Position numbers and translations under genes: made by a program. Shown here piece after piece: positions 10,201 to 17,264 of a DNA stretch of 30,971 nt. Where the stretch lies: positions 1 through 30,971 of the IMG/VR virus record IMGVR_UViG_3300009433_000028; one strand, given 5' to 3'. Position 1 is the stretch's first letter. Each line of letters opens with the position of its first letter. Below the pieces are notes generated by a model that worked only from the letters and a program-made list of their open reading frames with translations, made no database searches and was not told where the DNA came from. The DNA is from a virus.

Positions 10201-10421
10201 CATTATTTTCAAATAAATGTATTTTTGCCACTTCCTCATCTCCCACGGATGCCGGTGCTACTTTTAGACAAGAAGCAGGAGTGAGTACTTTTTCTATGAA
10301 TGAGACTCTGTCGGTCGAACTACATGCGGATGAAGATACAGGTCACGGAAGCTTTACATTTGAAAATGTAGTTATATTATTAGAAGTACAAACAGATGCA
10401 CCAGGTAAAGCAACATCGTAA
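4248..10421 (+). CDS. Giant tail fibre / virion structural protein
   Basis: This 2057-residue protein is rich in Ser, Gly, Thr and Asn. Residues ~1-175 form an N-terminal region with PQGKSSFLIE and FDFVDSEGNSIYLE, probably the attachment part. Residues ~217-250 are an unusually basic segment (KMKKSFKAKKGK-like). From ~780 it carries repeated beta modules: SGSGGNIEISSSGLHI near 783 and SGSSGNIEISSSKFHV near 1401, plus (I/L)GG(W/F)S(L/I) blocks near 960 and 1428 and a related IGSFDL near 906. This resembles a repetitive trimeric beta-helix fibre shaft. The C-terminal ~120 residues look like a compact beta head ending VVILLEVQTDAPGKATS. The architecture matches fibre-like structural proteins of marine T4-like phages. 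The likely role is receptor binding or baseplate-attached fibre. No Shine-Dalgarno sequence precedes the ATG. Confidence 0.75.
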   Translation: MSVVKRFNPLKNLDELDVLIDDVNTSSHIVITDMPQSLPQGKSSFLIETGPYMREGIELVFDFVDSEGNSIYLEPVSDYLEGTSRRVSVEVYSDTAPGPANIIVVGELDEIPTAPGLFAETDPVPEEFQGVYNIRLTREVIINPVAVNTQPIRFYTQPRVSINERRLGTMERTDPPDLITTNPFAVEGVPADGFGFKEFSTEEPKQGALAETNTKIVQSKGKTGKFSRMKKSFKAKKGKRKFSFFKRAGHIAKRNSPEAFPFSFKTSAHSFNTKEIDGKIILTSIDTAKYNQSQFNELKLTFPPTLNNTHTMSIEDVGNSATAFVTKPFTQTNADGQEIILPFFGNAKTRFEPPPTASYSTVNVMSYADVSITNMRTFSGDVFKAKVYVRPEGSFDDFKVLAELPVEASDLMVDLQSVGRGERTGYFENQADITKYWEKFGGTNGLSGGSTVASNFNNDILLDAVKLSGSLATFTDQMRFQQKSDYKFNLKAGLDYNLTFTAYAKKGTNKRALLIPYISGSGMYASPDEYSDSVTENKVKENSSYGKRLGSLEILPVDDNEVDFKVVTTEFSPDRDGDGLVQFRVVDGEWYINDISVSPATDTGFSPSFFQFEKEMPSEYQHKRPETFEFMVEFYDPNNNIADSIAFNSGSVFNGANAFMSGNDNTMAGSLFIGGESTASGMHFGGVSSVIPETGGDGATGSGFMRSVGYQGFISASNPALAGTFGFMIYSGSVLPDSGDNYAGVGLELVGQSGSLKFRTNPSVFEVQADAFFVGKTTTQFISGSGGNIEISSSGLHITPEGNVTASAILLGDKANSQFLQFDDGQLTVQGNLSVDQIFTPALINGAASNVTNASSSITSQGFAKFTSASIAGFDVNTQAIVSSGSNLVMSQSGQITGSTVLFTGGKIGSFDLSNDAFTAGNTFFISSSVTNSQGFFISSSNFNIKAGGDVTGSNVNFVGGTIGGWSLGDSTITGGNLILNKAGSIRSSDYITDTSGFIISSEENGFAEFENVKIRGTLATTTFEKESVNAVGGQLFIANSAAMTGSSVPATGSKFRLKNVTGFTKGEILLIKKVGDTGFNTEYVKVVSASRTNDGGDDDPDGLAGDLFVERGTGYYVRAKKEYLADNDSNGTIRTYSATLPLKYATSVQNFDSGDANGFNVTGGHSHSGSFHIHVTGSVGPVGDGTALDLRVLNNSNSDSVIGTTRLWSLSDGVTQVDREIFHFHNTLTPIPTGSKIKMELVATTDGTDDSYLYLSKFTASLDWGTIGTPTLFGDASGSVGDPIGGPESYTEGQVLVSTGRYISGTGTNTVGTGYIRLNANPKNKATPYMDIVERTGSGIYDIELKARVGDLSGVAGTRNVPADFTGFGIMSEVAFLSGSQIKLEAPTFLLGDLNSNFVSGSSGNIEISSSKFHVKPDGDIVVRKVDATEGSLGGFSIANNAISSSDGNININANTKAISINDTTFGNTGIQLEYNSGTPRTFIGKSDGANFNFDGANLSVSASNFKVTSTGEVTASSALFSGISKADIFEFTSINIDSGNEDTYFSNYTGADYKGNASGRNYTKLDLSGVSAATKTYVRIGRRAQYPIGHIVPPSSDGISIFYFIFTGQTTGFYQQNLIWSFAGFNGINDIVNCNDMTNNSVNREKYRATDGAGQEGGIYFNDENDDRFRGFAYGKTNLLGSNHGTTNLGGSEFYEMSHQVSANVIYKFMNKDGKFFLMETSHTNTGSSQKTHRFDGGNASGFGVKVLKANQIIQGEHALLSAFTGTSATTGSVSTPQFHLNKGGSISNEVPVHNYGRITIMDGDDMDTQDGTSLSSRDGDLYITAQNLGDIFHSGDTYYDLYNWENTTNSSRLRHSIRYVKDSPDQFLVWGDENDTDTIKMRPNSGSIEATGGTTSHMLLGYTRDTSVTVGASGTSATTISQSPGVSNGRGYRMIRDGSVTGASVQLDVTTVGNSGSPMYIPAEANFSLTCYKISTGGSATSLFSNKCIFATSSSPTDAGATFRQEAGVSTFSMNETLSVELHADEDTGHGSFTFENVVILLEVQTDAPGKATS
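6593..8521 (+). repeat. Duplicated SGS-GNIEISSS shaft modules within the fibre gene
   Basis: Two copies of the protein motif SGS(G/S)GNIEISSS followed by an (H)(I/V)xP(E/D)G(N/D) turn start near 6593 and 8447, about 618 residues apart. Related ISSSNF-IKAGGDVTGS units lie between them. The DNA copies are diverged, so this is an old protein-level repeat that builds a beta-structured shaft. Confidence 0.6.
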
Positions 10422-10433
10422 TAGGAAAATTTT

Positions 10434-10649
10434 ATGGGAAAAATATACATATACAAAAATGGTATGACACTTCACAAAACAATAGAAACGGACTTGCCTT
10501 TAGATGAAGTAATCGTTTCAGGATCTATAATATCATTTTTTCGTAATCTAACTCCAAAACATACAGGCTCATTTGTTTCAGGCAGTATTGAATCAATAGA
10601 TTCAGACGAATATTTTCAGGGCGAGTTTTATAGTTTTGATGACTTTTAG
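10434..10649 (+). CDS. Small hypothetical protein after the fibre gene
   Basis: This 71-residue acidic protein is not recognised. The N-terminus predicts a small beta sheet (KIYIYKNGMTLHKTI). The middle holds two VSGSI motifs (at ~29 and ~49), the same SGS turn motif that is abundant in the neighbouring fibre. It begins 13 bases after the fibre stop with AGGA before the ATG, so it is probably co-transcribed. It could be a small fibre-associated or assembly protein; this is inferred from position only. Confidence 0.65.
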   Translation: MGKIYIYKNGMTLHKTIETDLPLDEVIVSGSIISFFRNLTPKHTGSFVSGSIESIDSDEYFQGEFYSFDDF

Positions 10650-10657
10650 TAAATATT

Positions 10658-10666
10658 TATATTTAT
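10658..10666 (+). promoter_or_regulatory. TATATTTAT motif before the multi-enzyme gene
   Basis: An exact TATATTTAT sits inside a tandem ATATTTATATTTATAT run (10653-10668), about 17 bases before an AGGA binding site and 25 before the ATG at 10691. This spacing would suit a late promoter. Confidence 0.45.
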
Positions 10667-10690
10667 ATATGAACAGAAACATAGGAAATT

Positions 10691-13600
10691 ATGGATAAAC
10701 TTACAAAATACCTCATAGAACCATTCATAGAAAAAGAAGTAATTGAGGAAGGTGCTAGAGATCCTGGTATTTTCAAAGCTATATTTTTAGCTGGGGGACC
10801 TGGAAGTGGTAAATCTTTTGTAGCTCAAAAACTATTCGGTATACCTGAAAAGATAAATGTTTCTAAAACAGGTTTGAAGATGGTAAATCAAGACCAAGAA
10901 TTAGAATTGTTATTAAAAAAATACTTTGGTACAACCGATATTGATAATATGCCAGATGAACTATTTGCTGACCTAACAGGCTCTGATAAAGCAGGTAATC
11001 CCGTAGATTATGATACAAGTGGATTAAGAGCATATGCTAAATCTTTGAGTAAAGAAAGATTGAGATTATATACCAATGGAAAGTTAGGAGTAATCATAGA
11101 TGGTACAGGACACAAATATAAGAGTGTAACAAGAAAAAAGAAGAATTTAGAAAAATTAGGTTATGATTGCTATATGGTATTTGTAAATACCTCATTAGAT
11201 GTTGCTTTAGAACGAAATGAAGAAAGAGATAGAGTAGTACCATCAGGTATCGTAAAGAAAAGTTGGCAGGATGTTCAAAATAATTTGGGAGCCTTTCAAG
11301 GATTATTCGGTGGCTCAAACTTTTTAATCGTATCTAACAATAAAAAGTTATCAGATGCGCAAATACCAAAACATTTTAAAATGTTAGTTAGTAAAGGTAT
11401 AAATAAGTTTTTGGGAAGAGCACCAAAAAATCCTATAGCTAAAAAATGGTTGAGAAGAGAAAAGAAATTTCAAAAGGTATTTAAAGATCCTGGTCAATCT
11501 AAATTCTTTGAAAGTATAAAACTACCAGTAGAGATAGGTGATACTATTTTGATGGGTAAGTTCAAAAATAAAAAAGTAGTAGTAAAGTCTGTTGATTACA
11601 ATGACAAAGGAGACTTACTAATAAATGGTAGACCAGCACTAAAGTTTAGAATGGTAAAGGAAACAACATTACCATCACCAAGTCGTAAGGGTGTAAAGAA
11701 GATGAAGAAGAAAGGTGTTACTTCAGTACCTTTTGGAAGTGGTTATAAAAAAGTAAGTGAAGCGAATGCCGTAAAAGGTAGTAAAGTTCAAAAGTTTATT
11801 ACAGGTCATAATCTTACTATGAAGGGTAAGAAATATAAAGAAATAGAATTTGAAACATTGGGTGTTGATAATGGTAGAAAGATGATTACATTGAGAATTT
11901 TAGCACCAAAGAAATTATTCGGTATTGAGACACCTGTAAAATTTTCAACATTGAGAAGAGGACCTTTTACAAAAACCGATACTGGTAAAAAATTAAAAGA
12001 AGTTCAAAAGACTGTAACAGATAAAGTTTTTGATAAAAAAAGAGAATCTGGTGCTTGGACAGTTATAGGACATATGAAAAAGAAAGGTAAATCTACCTTT
12101 CACGTAAGAGATGAAAAGAGTGGTAAAAGATTTGATGTAAAATTGATGGAACAGAAACAAATCAAAAAAACAATCGGTGTATTCGGTGGAAGATTCCAAC
12201 CATTTCATTCAGGACATCTTGCTACTTATAAGTGGATGAAGTCAAAGTTTGATGAAGTCTATATAACTACATCCAATCTAAAACAATTGCCAAGACATCC
12301 TATGGACTTCAAAGAAAAAGCTCGTCATATGATAAAGATGGGTGTTCCAAAAAATAGAATTATACAAGAAAAAACTCCATATATAGCAAAAAATTTATTG
12401 AAAAAATTTGATCCTAATACTACAGCAGTCGTTTATGCAGTCGGTGGAAAAGATGCTGGTAGATTAGGTGGTAAGTACTTTCAACCTTATAATAAAAGTA
12501 AACCTATGATGGGATTTGAAGAGCATGGATATATCATAACTGCTCCACAATCTGGAACTATGAGTGGTACGAAGATGAGAGAATTATTAGGTTCTCCAAA
12601 ATATGATGATAGTGAAAAACAAAAAACATTCAAAAAAGTATTTGGATATTTTGATAAAGGTGTTTTCACTATGATGACAAATAAATTTAAACAATTATTT
12701 GAGACATACACTCTATCTGATGAGTTGATAAAAGAATATCTGATTGAAGCTAGTAATTCTGCTGCGGGAAATTTAGATGATGGTCCTTCAACATTTCATA
12801 AAGATTATGCTGAATATGTAAAAGTATCAAAAGAATGGTTAGACTCTATATATGAAGACGCTGGATGGGCAGTTTTAGATTTTATTATAAGAGATGGTGC
12901 TAAGAACTCTATAAAAGATGCATATAAATCTGTACCATTGACTTATTTAGATCATGGTCAAGAAAAGGGTTCTAATCTTGCTGTAGAAAAATATAAAAGT
13001 TGGATGGATGAAGTAATAAAACCTTTAGGTTGGGATGTTGTAAGTTGGATGGGTACTGATGCTGCTATAGATAATCTTATCGGAAGTGTGTTTGCAGCTG
13101 GTGCTAATGCAACAGAATACCTGCCAAATGAATTTCAAGTAGTAGAAGCATTTTCTAAAGATTGGTGGAAGAAAGAATTATTATTAGAGGGTGGTGCTTA
13201 TGGGCATTTGAATCATCCATTTGATAATAAAAATTTAACATTTTCAGATTTTAAAACACTAATTATTAATACACTTCAAGGTAATCTTGATAAAGAAGGT
13301 CCTGTTACAGAAAAGACTGATGGACAGAATATAATGATTAGTTGGAAGAATGGAAAATTAGTTGCAGCTAGAAACAAAGGACATATAAAGAATTTTGGTG
13401 CTAATAGTTTAGACATAAGTGGTATAAGAAATATGTTTTCTGGTAGAGGAGACATAGAAAAAGCATTTGTATCTGCTATGACAGATTTACAAAAAGCACT
13501 AAAGGGGCTAAGTAAAAAACAAAAAGACAAAATATTTGCTGAAGGTAAAAAGTTTATGTCACTAGAAGTGATGTACCCAGCAACTTCAAATGTCATACCT

Positions 13601-14419
13601 TATGATAAATCATTATTACAATTTCACGGAACTATTGAGTATGATTCTGCTGGTTCTCCAATCGGAGAAGATAGAGGAAGTGCTAGAATGTTAGCTGGTA
13701 TGATAAAACAGATAAATCAAGATGTACAAAGAACATATAGTATCACAAAACCATTTATTACACAATTGCCAGTAGTAAAGAATTTTGCTCAAAGACAAAG
13801 TTACTTTTTAGGTAAACTACAAAAACTACAAAACATCTACAAACTTACAGATAGTGCTACATTAGGTGATTATCATCAAGCATATTGGATGGAGTATATT
13901 TATAATGGTGCTAAAAATACAGATTATCCAAATCCATCAAATGATGTTCTTATGAAACTAACTAAGAGATGGGCATTTTTTGATAAGTCTTATAAAGTTC
14001 CAATGATTAAAAAAGATTTAAAGGAGTATCCAAAGTTTTTAGATTGGGTTCTATCAACTGATAAAATGGATCACGCTAAGTTACAAAAGAAACATATCAG
14101 AGATTGGGAAGTTCTTTTCTTTGAATTGGGTGCTGAAATCCTAAAAAATATGAGTGATTTCATAGCAGCTAATCCAACTAAAGCAGCTCAACAAATTCGT
14201 AAGGATTTAGTTAAGGCTATAAACAAAGTAAAAAAATCAACAGACCCAAAAGTATTGAGTACATTGAAAACTCAATTAGATAGACTTAATGCTATTGGTG
14301 GTTTGAAATCAGTTGTTCCGTCAGAAGGAATTACTTTTGTGTTCAAAGGAAAGTTATATAAATATACTGGCGCTTTTGCTCCAGCTAACCAAATCTTAGG
14401 TATGTTAAAATTCGTATAG
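10691..14419 (+). CDS. Multi-enzyme protein: P-loop kinase, NMNAT-like and KxDG ligase-like domains
   Basis: This 1242-residue protein has several modules. Residues ~30-235: zeta-toxin/polynucleotide-kinase-like P-loop NTPase (Walker A GGPGSGKS, 35-42; VIIDGTGH; VFVNTSLDVALERNEERDR). Residues ~275-320: basic beta module (PVEIGDTILMGKFKNKK). Residues ~494-640: cytidylyltransferase/NMNAT fold (GRFQPFHSGH, H506 and H509; closing motif SGTKMREL). Residues ~687-830: unknown helical domain. Residues ~834-1242: nucleotidyltransferase of ligase type with EGPVTEKTDGQN (candidate K875) and MSLEVMYP (E959). Linked chemistries would suit NAD/nucleotide salvage or RNA repair; substrates are unknown. IEE-G (20/21), LIE-A (686/687) and LLE-G (833/834) resemble gp21 cleavage sites and fall at the leader or domain borders. 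AGGA lies four bases before the ATG. Confidence 0.8.
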   Translation: MDKLTKYLIEPFIEKEVIEEGARDPGIFKAIFLAGGPGSGKSFVAQKLFGIPEKINVSKTGLKMVNQDQELELLLKKYFGTTDIDNMPDELFADLTGSDKAGNPVDYDTSGLRAYAKSLSKERLRLYTNGKLGVIIDGTGHKYKSVTRKKKNLEKLGYDCYMVFVNTSLDVALERNEERDRVVPSGIVKKSWQDVQNNLGAFQGLFGGSNFLIVSNNKKLSDAQIPKHFKMLVSKGINKFLGRAPKNPIAKKWLRREKKFQKVFKDPGQSKFFESIKLPVEIGDTILMGKFKNKKVVVKSVDYNDKGDLLINGRPALKFRMVKETTLPSPSRKGVKKMKKKGVTSVPFGSGYKKVSEANAVKGSKVQKFITGHNLTMKGKKYKEIEFETLGVDNGRKMITLRILAPKKLFGIETPVKFSTLRRGPFTKTDTGKKLKEVQKTVTDKVFDKKRESGAWTVIGHMKKKGKSTFHVRDEKSGKRFDVKLMEQKQIKKTIGVFGGRFQPFHSGHLATYKWMKSKFDEVYITTSNLKQLPRHPMDFKEKARHMIKMGVPKNRIIQEKTPYIAKNLLKKFDPNTTAVVYAVGGKDAGRLGGKYFQPYNKSKPMMGFEEHGYIITAPQSGTMSGTKMRELLGSPKYDDSEKQKTFKKVFGYFDKGVFTMMTNKFKQLFETYTLSDELIKEYLIEASNSAAGNLDDGPSTFHKDYAEYVKVSKEWLDSIYEDAGWAVLDFIIRDGAKNSIKDAYKSVPLTYLDHGQEKGSNLAVEKYKSWMDEVIKPLGWDVVSWMGTDAAIDNLIGSVFAAGANATEYLPNEFQVVEAFSKDWWKKELLLEGGAYGHLNHPFDNKNLTFSDFKTLIINTLQGNLDKEGPVTEKTDGQNIMISWKNGKLVAARNKGHIKNFGANSLDISGIRNMFSGRGDIEKAFVSAMTDLQKALKGLSKKQKDKIFAEGKKFMSLEVMYPATSNVIPYDKSLLQFHGTIEYDSAGSPIGEDRGSARMLAGMIKQINQDVQRTYSITKPFITQLPVVKNFAQRQSYFLGKLQKLQNIYKLTDSATLGDYHQAYWMEYIYNGAKNTDYPNPSNDVLMKLTKRWAFFDKSYKVPMIKKDLKEYPKFLDWVLSTDKMDHAKLQKKHIRDWEVLFFELGAEILKNMSDFIAANPTKAAQQIRKDLVKAINKVKKSTDPKVLSTLKTQLDRLNAIGGLKSVVPSEGITFVFKGKLYKYTGAFAPANQILGMLKFV

Positions 14420-14427
14420 GAGTTATA

Positions 14428-14958
14428 ATGGGATATAGTAAAGAAACAGAAAGACAAAATGATGCTCTAAGAGATGCTTTATCTGGCAGAGAGCATGTAA
14501 AGAATTATGTTCAAGTAGGATATGAGGGTAAACAAAAACCTAAAGGTGATGTTATTCCTAAAATGACAGAGATAATGAAAGATGTTAGAATGCCATTATT
14601 CTGTCCTAAGTGTGATGTAGTGATGAAGAAAAGACTAGACACTAAAATGTGGAATTTATTCAATCATTGTTTTGATTGTCAAGTAGAAATAGAACATAAA
14701 TTAAAATTAGAAGGTAAATTTGATGAATGGGCTAATGAAAAGATAAGACAAAATAAGATAGCAATCATCAAAGAATCATTACAGCAATTAGAAGAATTCA
14801 AAACTATGAAAGCGCCAGAGTGGTTAAATAATGTAGGTGTAAATTATCCTGAACTTGAAAAAGAAAAATGGGAAGGTGGAACTGAAAAAATGGTTGCTGA
14901 AGCAACAGAGGCAATAGAAAAATTGACAGAACAATTAGAACAATTGGAGAACGAATAA
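14428..14958 (+). CDS. Zinc-ribbon and coiled-coil phage protein
   Basis: This 176-residue protein has a clear four-cysteine zinc ribbon: C59-P-K-C62 and C81-F-D-C84, separated by a basic segment. It is followed by HKLKLEGKFDEWANEK and a Glu/Lys-rich C-terminal half that should form helices or a coiled coil (EAIEKLTEQLEQLE). No catalytic motif is visible. A family with this MPLxCPKC...CFDC layout is common in marine T4-like phages upstream of gp17, without a settled function. The position just before the terminase makes a packaging or small-terminase-like role conceivable, but nothing in the sequence proves it. The start has AGGAG five bases before the ATG. The stop overlaps the next ATG (TAATG). 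Confidence 0.75.
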   Translation: MGYSKETERQNDALRDALSGREHVKNYVQVGYEGKQKPKGDVIPKMTEIMKDVRMPLFCPKCDVVMKKRLDTKMWNLFNHCFDCQVEIEHKLKLEGKFDEWANEKIRQNKIAIIKESLQQLEEFKTMKAPEWLNNVGVNYPELEKEKWEGGTEKMVAEATEAIEKLTEQLEQLENE

Positions 14959-15269
14959 TGAAGTTATGGAAAATAATATTAGGATTTATTGGAGCTGTAG
15001 GTGCTTTGTTTGCTGTAAATAAAGCAAAGAGTGAGGAAGTAAAAAAACTCAAAAAAGTCATTGACGCCAATAAGAAAGAAGAAAAGAAAGTTGAAAAACA
15101 AATCAAAGAATTAGAAACAGCAAAAAAATCTTCTAAAAGAGAGATTGGTAATATGAAAAGAAAACTTACTATATCTAAAAAGAAAACTAAACAGATGGAA
15201 GAAGTTTACGATAATGATGAAGTAGAATCAGCAGAAGACTTTTTACGAAAGTTTGCTAAAAGTAAATGA
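14958..15269 (+). CDS. Membrane-anchored coiled-coil protein (possible inner spanin)
   Basis: This 103-residue protein has a hydrophobic N-terminal segment (residues ~3-21, WKIILGFIGAVGALFAV), then a long Lys/Glu-rich coiled coil (to ~80) and a short acidic tail ending FLRKFAKSK. The topology of one N-terminal anchor and an extended helical rod is that of inner-membrane spanin subunits of Gram-negative phages, but no family is recognised. GGAG precedes the ATG and the gene overlaps both neighbours (TAATG and ATGA), so all are translated together. It pairs in topology with the next gene. Confidence 0.65.
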   Translation: MKLWKIILGFIGAVGALFAVNKAKSEEVKKLKKVIDANKKEEKKVEKQIKELETAKKSSKREIGNMKRKLTISKKKTKQMEEVYDNDEVESAEDFLRKFAKSK

Positions 15270-15676
15270 GACTATCTATGAAAATATTAAAATACTTTCT
15301 TATATCATTTTTCGTTCTATCTTTGGTAGATGGACAAAGCATAAAGAAAGATGGAAAAGTAGTCACTACTTTTACACAAGAACAAGCATTAGAAATGTTA
15401 AAAGCACGTGATGCTCAATGGGAAGAAAAGATAGCTAAAGCTAATACATTGATAGAATTTCAGAAGATAACTATTAGTAAATCTGATTCTGTTATTATTG
15501 AATTAGAGGAACAAGCAAAATTAGATACTTTGATGCTATTAGCACAAAGAAAACAAATTGATTTATTAAAAGCACGTGATGTTGCTAATGAGAAGATGGT
15601 AGAGTTGGTTGAACCAAAATGGTATGAGAATCAATACCTTTGGTTAGGAATAGGATTTATTTTAGGGAAAATATAA
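15266..15676 (+). CDS. Exported coiled-coil protein with C-terminal membrane segment
   Basis: This protein of up to 136 residues has a signal-peptide-like N-terminus (MKILKYFLISFFVLSLVDGQ), a helical, probably coiled-coil middle with two LLKARD/MLKARD repeats (~45 and ~110), and a C-terminal hydrophobic segment (YLWLGIGFILGKI). There is no cysteine near the signal end, so it is not an obvious lipoprotein. It may be the partner of the preceding membrane protein in lysis or envelope disruption. A structural role is also possible. The ATG at 15266 overlaps the previous stop (ATGA); the ATG at 15278 gives a better signal peptide and may be the true start. The stop overlaps the terminase ATG. Confidence 0.6.
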   Translation: MRLSMKILKYFLISFFVLSLVDGQSIKKDGKVVTTFTQEQALEMLKARDAQWEEKIAKANTLIEFQKITISKSDSVIIELEEQAKLDTLMLLAQRKQIDLLKARDVANEKMVELVEPKWYENQYLWLGIGFILGKI

Positions 15677-17253
15677 TGAAACCAAAAGTACTAAAAGAAG
15701 TAATTAAAAAAGAATATGTGAAGTCTGCTCAAGACCCAATTTACTTTTTAAAAAAGTACTGTGTAGTTCAGCATCCAATGAAAGGTAAAGTACCTTTTCA
15801 CCTATATGACTTTCAAGAAAAAGCACTAAAGACTTTTGAAGATAATAGATTAAATGTTATTTTGAAAGCTAGACAATTAGGATTATCTACATTATCAGCT
15901 GGATACTCATTGTGGATGATGACATTTCACAGTGATAAAAACATTTTAGTTATTGCCACTAAACAAGATACTGCTAAAAACTTAGTAACTAAGGTAAGGG
16001 TAATGCACGCCAACTTACCTTCTTGGTTGAAACAGAATTGTGTTGAGGATAATAAACTATCGTTACGGTATAAAAATGGTTCTCAAATAAAAGCAGTTGC
16101 GAGTGGCGAGGAAGCTGGTAGGTCAGAAGCTCTATCACTTCTAATACTTGATGAGGCTGCTTTCATTGATAAGATTGAACCAATATGGGCTGCTGCTTCA
16201 CAGACACTATCTACTGGTGGACAATGTATAGCATTATCTACACCTAATGGTGTTGGTAATTGGTTTCATAAGACTTGGGTTGGTGCAGAAGATGGTTCAA
16301 ATGATTGGAATTTTATAAAATTACATTGGAGTTTACATCCTGATAGAGATGAGGAGTGGAGAAAAGACCAAGATAAATTATTAGGTCCTTCATTAGCTGC
16401 TCAAGAATGTGATTGTGATTTCATTACCTCAGGTCAGACTGTTATTGATGGTGTTACATTGGAAGAGTATAGAGAAAAACATTGTAATGATCCGTTAGAG
16501 AAAAGAGGAGTCGATAGTAACCTTTGGGTATGGCAACCACCAAATTATACAAATGATTATGTAGTATCAGCTGATGTTGGTAGAGGAGATAGTGCTGATT
16601 TTTCTGCATTTCATATTATGGAAGTAGAGACTATGGAACAAGTTGCTGAATATAAAGGTAAAATTTCTACAAAAGATTTTGGTAACTTATTAGTAAATGT
16701 ATCAACAGAATACAATAATGCTTTGTTAGTTATAGAAAACAATAATATTGGTTGGGCAACAATCCAACAAGTAATAGATAGGGATTATCCTAATCTATTT
16801 TATACAAGTAAAGATTTACAATATGTAGACACAGAACATCAGATAAACAATAGATACAGGACACAAGATAGAAATATGGTTCCTGGTTTTTCAATGACAA
16901 TGAAAACAAGACCTTTAGTAATTGCTAAATTAGAAGAATACTTTAGAGAAAAGTCAGTAATTGTCCGTTCAAATCGATTAATTGATGAGTTGTTTGTATT
17001 TATATATAATAACAATAAAGCCGAAGCTATGCAGGGTTACAATGATGACTTGGTAATGAGTTTCGCTATATGTTTATGGGTAAGGGATACTGCTCTTAGA
17101 TTGAGACAAGAAGGTATAGACTTACAGAAAAAAACATTGAGTGGCGTGGCAACACAAATGTTACCACAAAGTTCCAATCAAGTAGATGACGCAAATTGGG
17201 AATGGACGCCCGATGGAAAAGTAAAAGAATCATTAGAATGGCTTATTAAATAA
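15676..17253 (+). CDS. gp17: Terminase large subunit gp17 (packaging ATPase-nuclease)
   Basis: This is the 525-residue DNA packaging motor and headful nuclease. The ATPase has a displaced-lysine Walker A (K64-A-R-Q-L-G-L-S-T, lambda-gpA-like rather than T4's RQLGKTT), Walker B LLILDEAAF (D159-E160) and coupling motif ALSTPNG. The C-terminal RNase H-like nuclease has the acidic triad SADVGRGDSAD (D300), LVIENNN (E354) and GYNDDLVMS (D457/D458). I start at 15676 rather than at an in-frame GTG 36 bases upstream: the ATG overlaps the previous stop (TAATG) and begins MKPKVLKEVIKKEY, a normal N-terminus for this family. The portal gene follows after 11 bases, whereas T4 has sheath (18) and tube (19) genes in between. 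Confidence 0.95.
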   Translation: MKPKVLKEVIKKEYVKSAQDPIYFLKKYCVVQHPMKGKVPFHLYDFQEKALKTFEDNRLNVILKARQLGLSTLSAGYSLWMMTFHSDKNILVIATKQDTAKNLVTKVRVMHANLPSWLKQNCVEDNKLSLRYKNGSQIKAVASGEEAGRSEALSLLILDEAAFIDKIEPIWAAASQTLSTGGQCIALSTPNGVGNWFHKTWVGAEDGSNDWNFIKLHWSLHPDRDEEWRKDQDKLLGPSLAAQECDCDFITSGQTVIDGVTLEEYREKHCNDPLEKRGVDSNLWVWQPPNYTNDYVVSADVGRGDSADFSAFHIMEVETMEQVAEYKGKISTKDFGNLLVNVSTEYNNALLVIENNNIGWATIQQVIDRDYPNLFYTSKDLQYVDTEHQINNRYRTQDRNMVPGFSMTMKTRPLVIAKLEEYFREKSVIVRSNRLIDELFVFIYNNNKAEAMQGYNDDLVMSFAICLWVRDTALRLRQEGIDLQKKTLSGVATQMLPQSSNQVDDANWEWTPDGKVKESLEWLIK

Positions 17254-17264
17254 GAGGTAAAACT

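Noticed and set aside
9540-10421. Diversity-generating target region at the end of the fibre gene
   Set aside because: No reverse transcriptase, template repeat or A-rich variable-repeat pair was visible in the window. The C-terminal domain looks like an ordinary beta head.
13276-13596. Minus-strand frame of about 106 codons opposite the ligase-like domain
   Set aside because: It is antisense to a region with clear nucleotidyltransferase motifs and has no ribosome site. Its Phe/Leu-rich composition is typical of a shadow frame.
15640-15675. Twelve-codon N-terminal extension of the terminase from an upstream GTG
   Set aside because: The extension lies inside the previous gene and lacks a good ribosome site. 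The ATG at 15676 forms a TAATG coupling with the previous stop and gives the normal family N-terminus.
16992-17000. TGTATTTAT inside the terminase gene as another motif copy
   Set aside because: It has one mismatch and lies within coding sequence with no gene start nearby. It is expected by chance in DNA this AT-rich.
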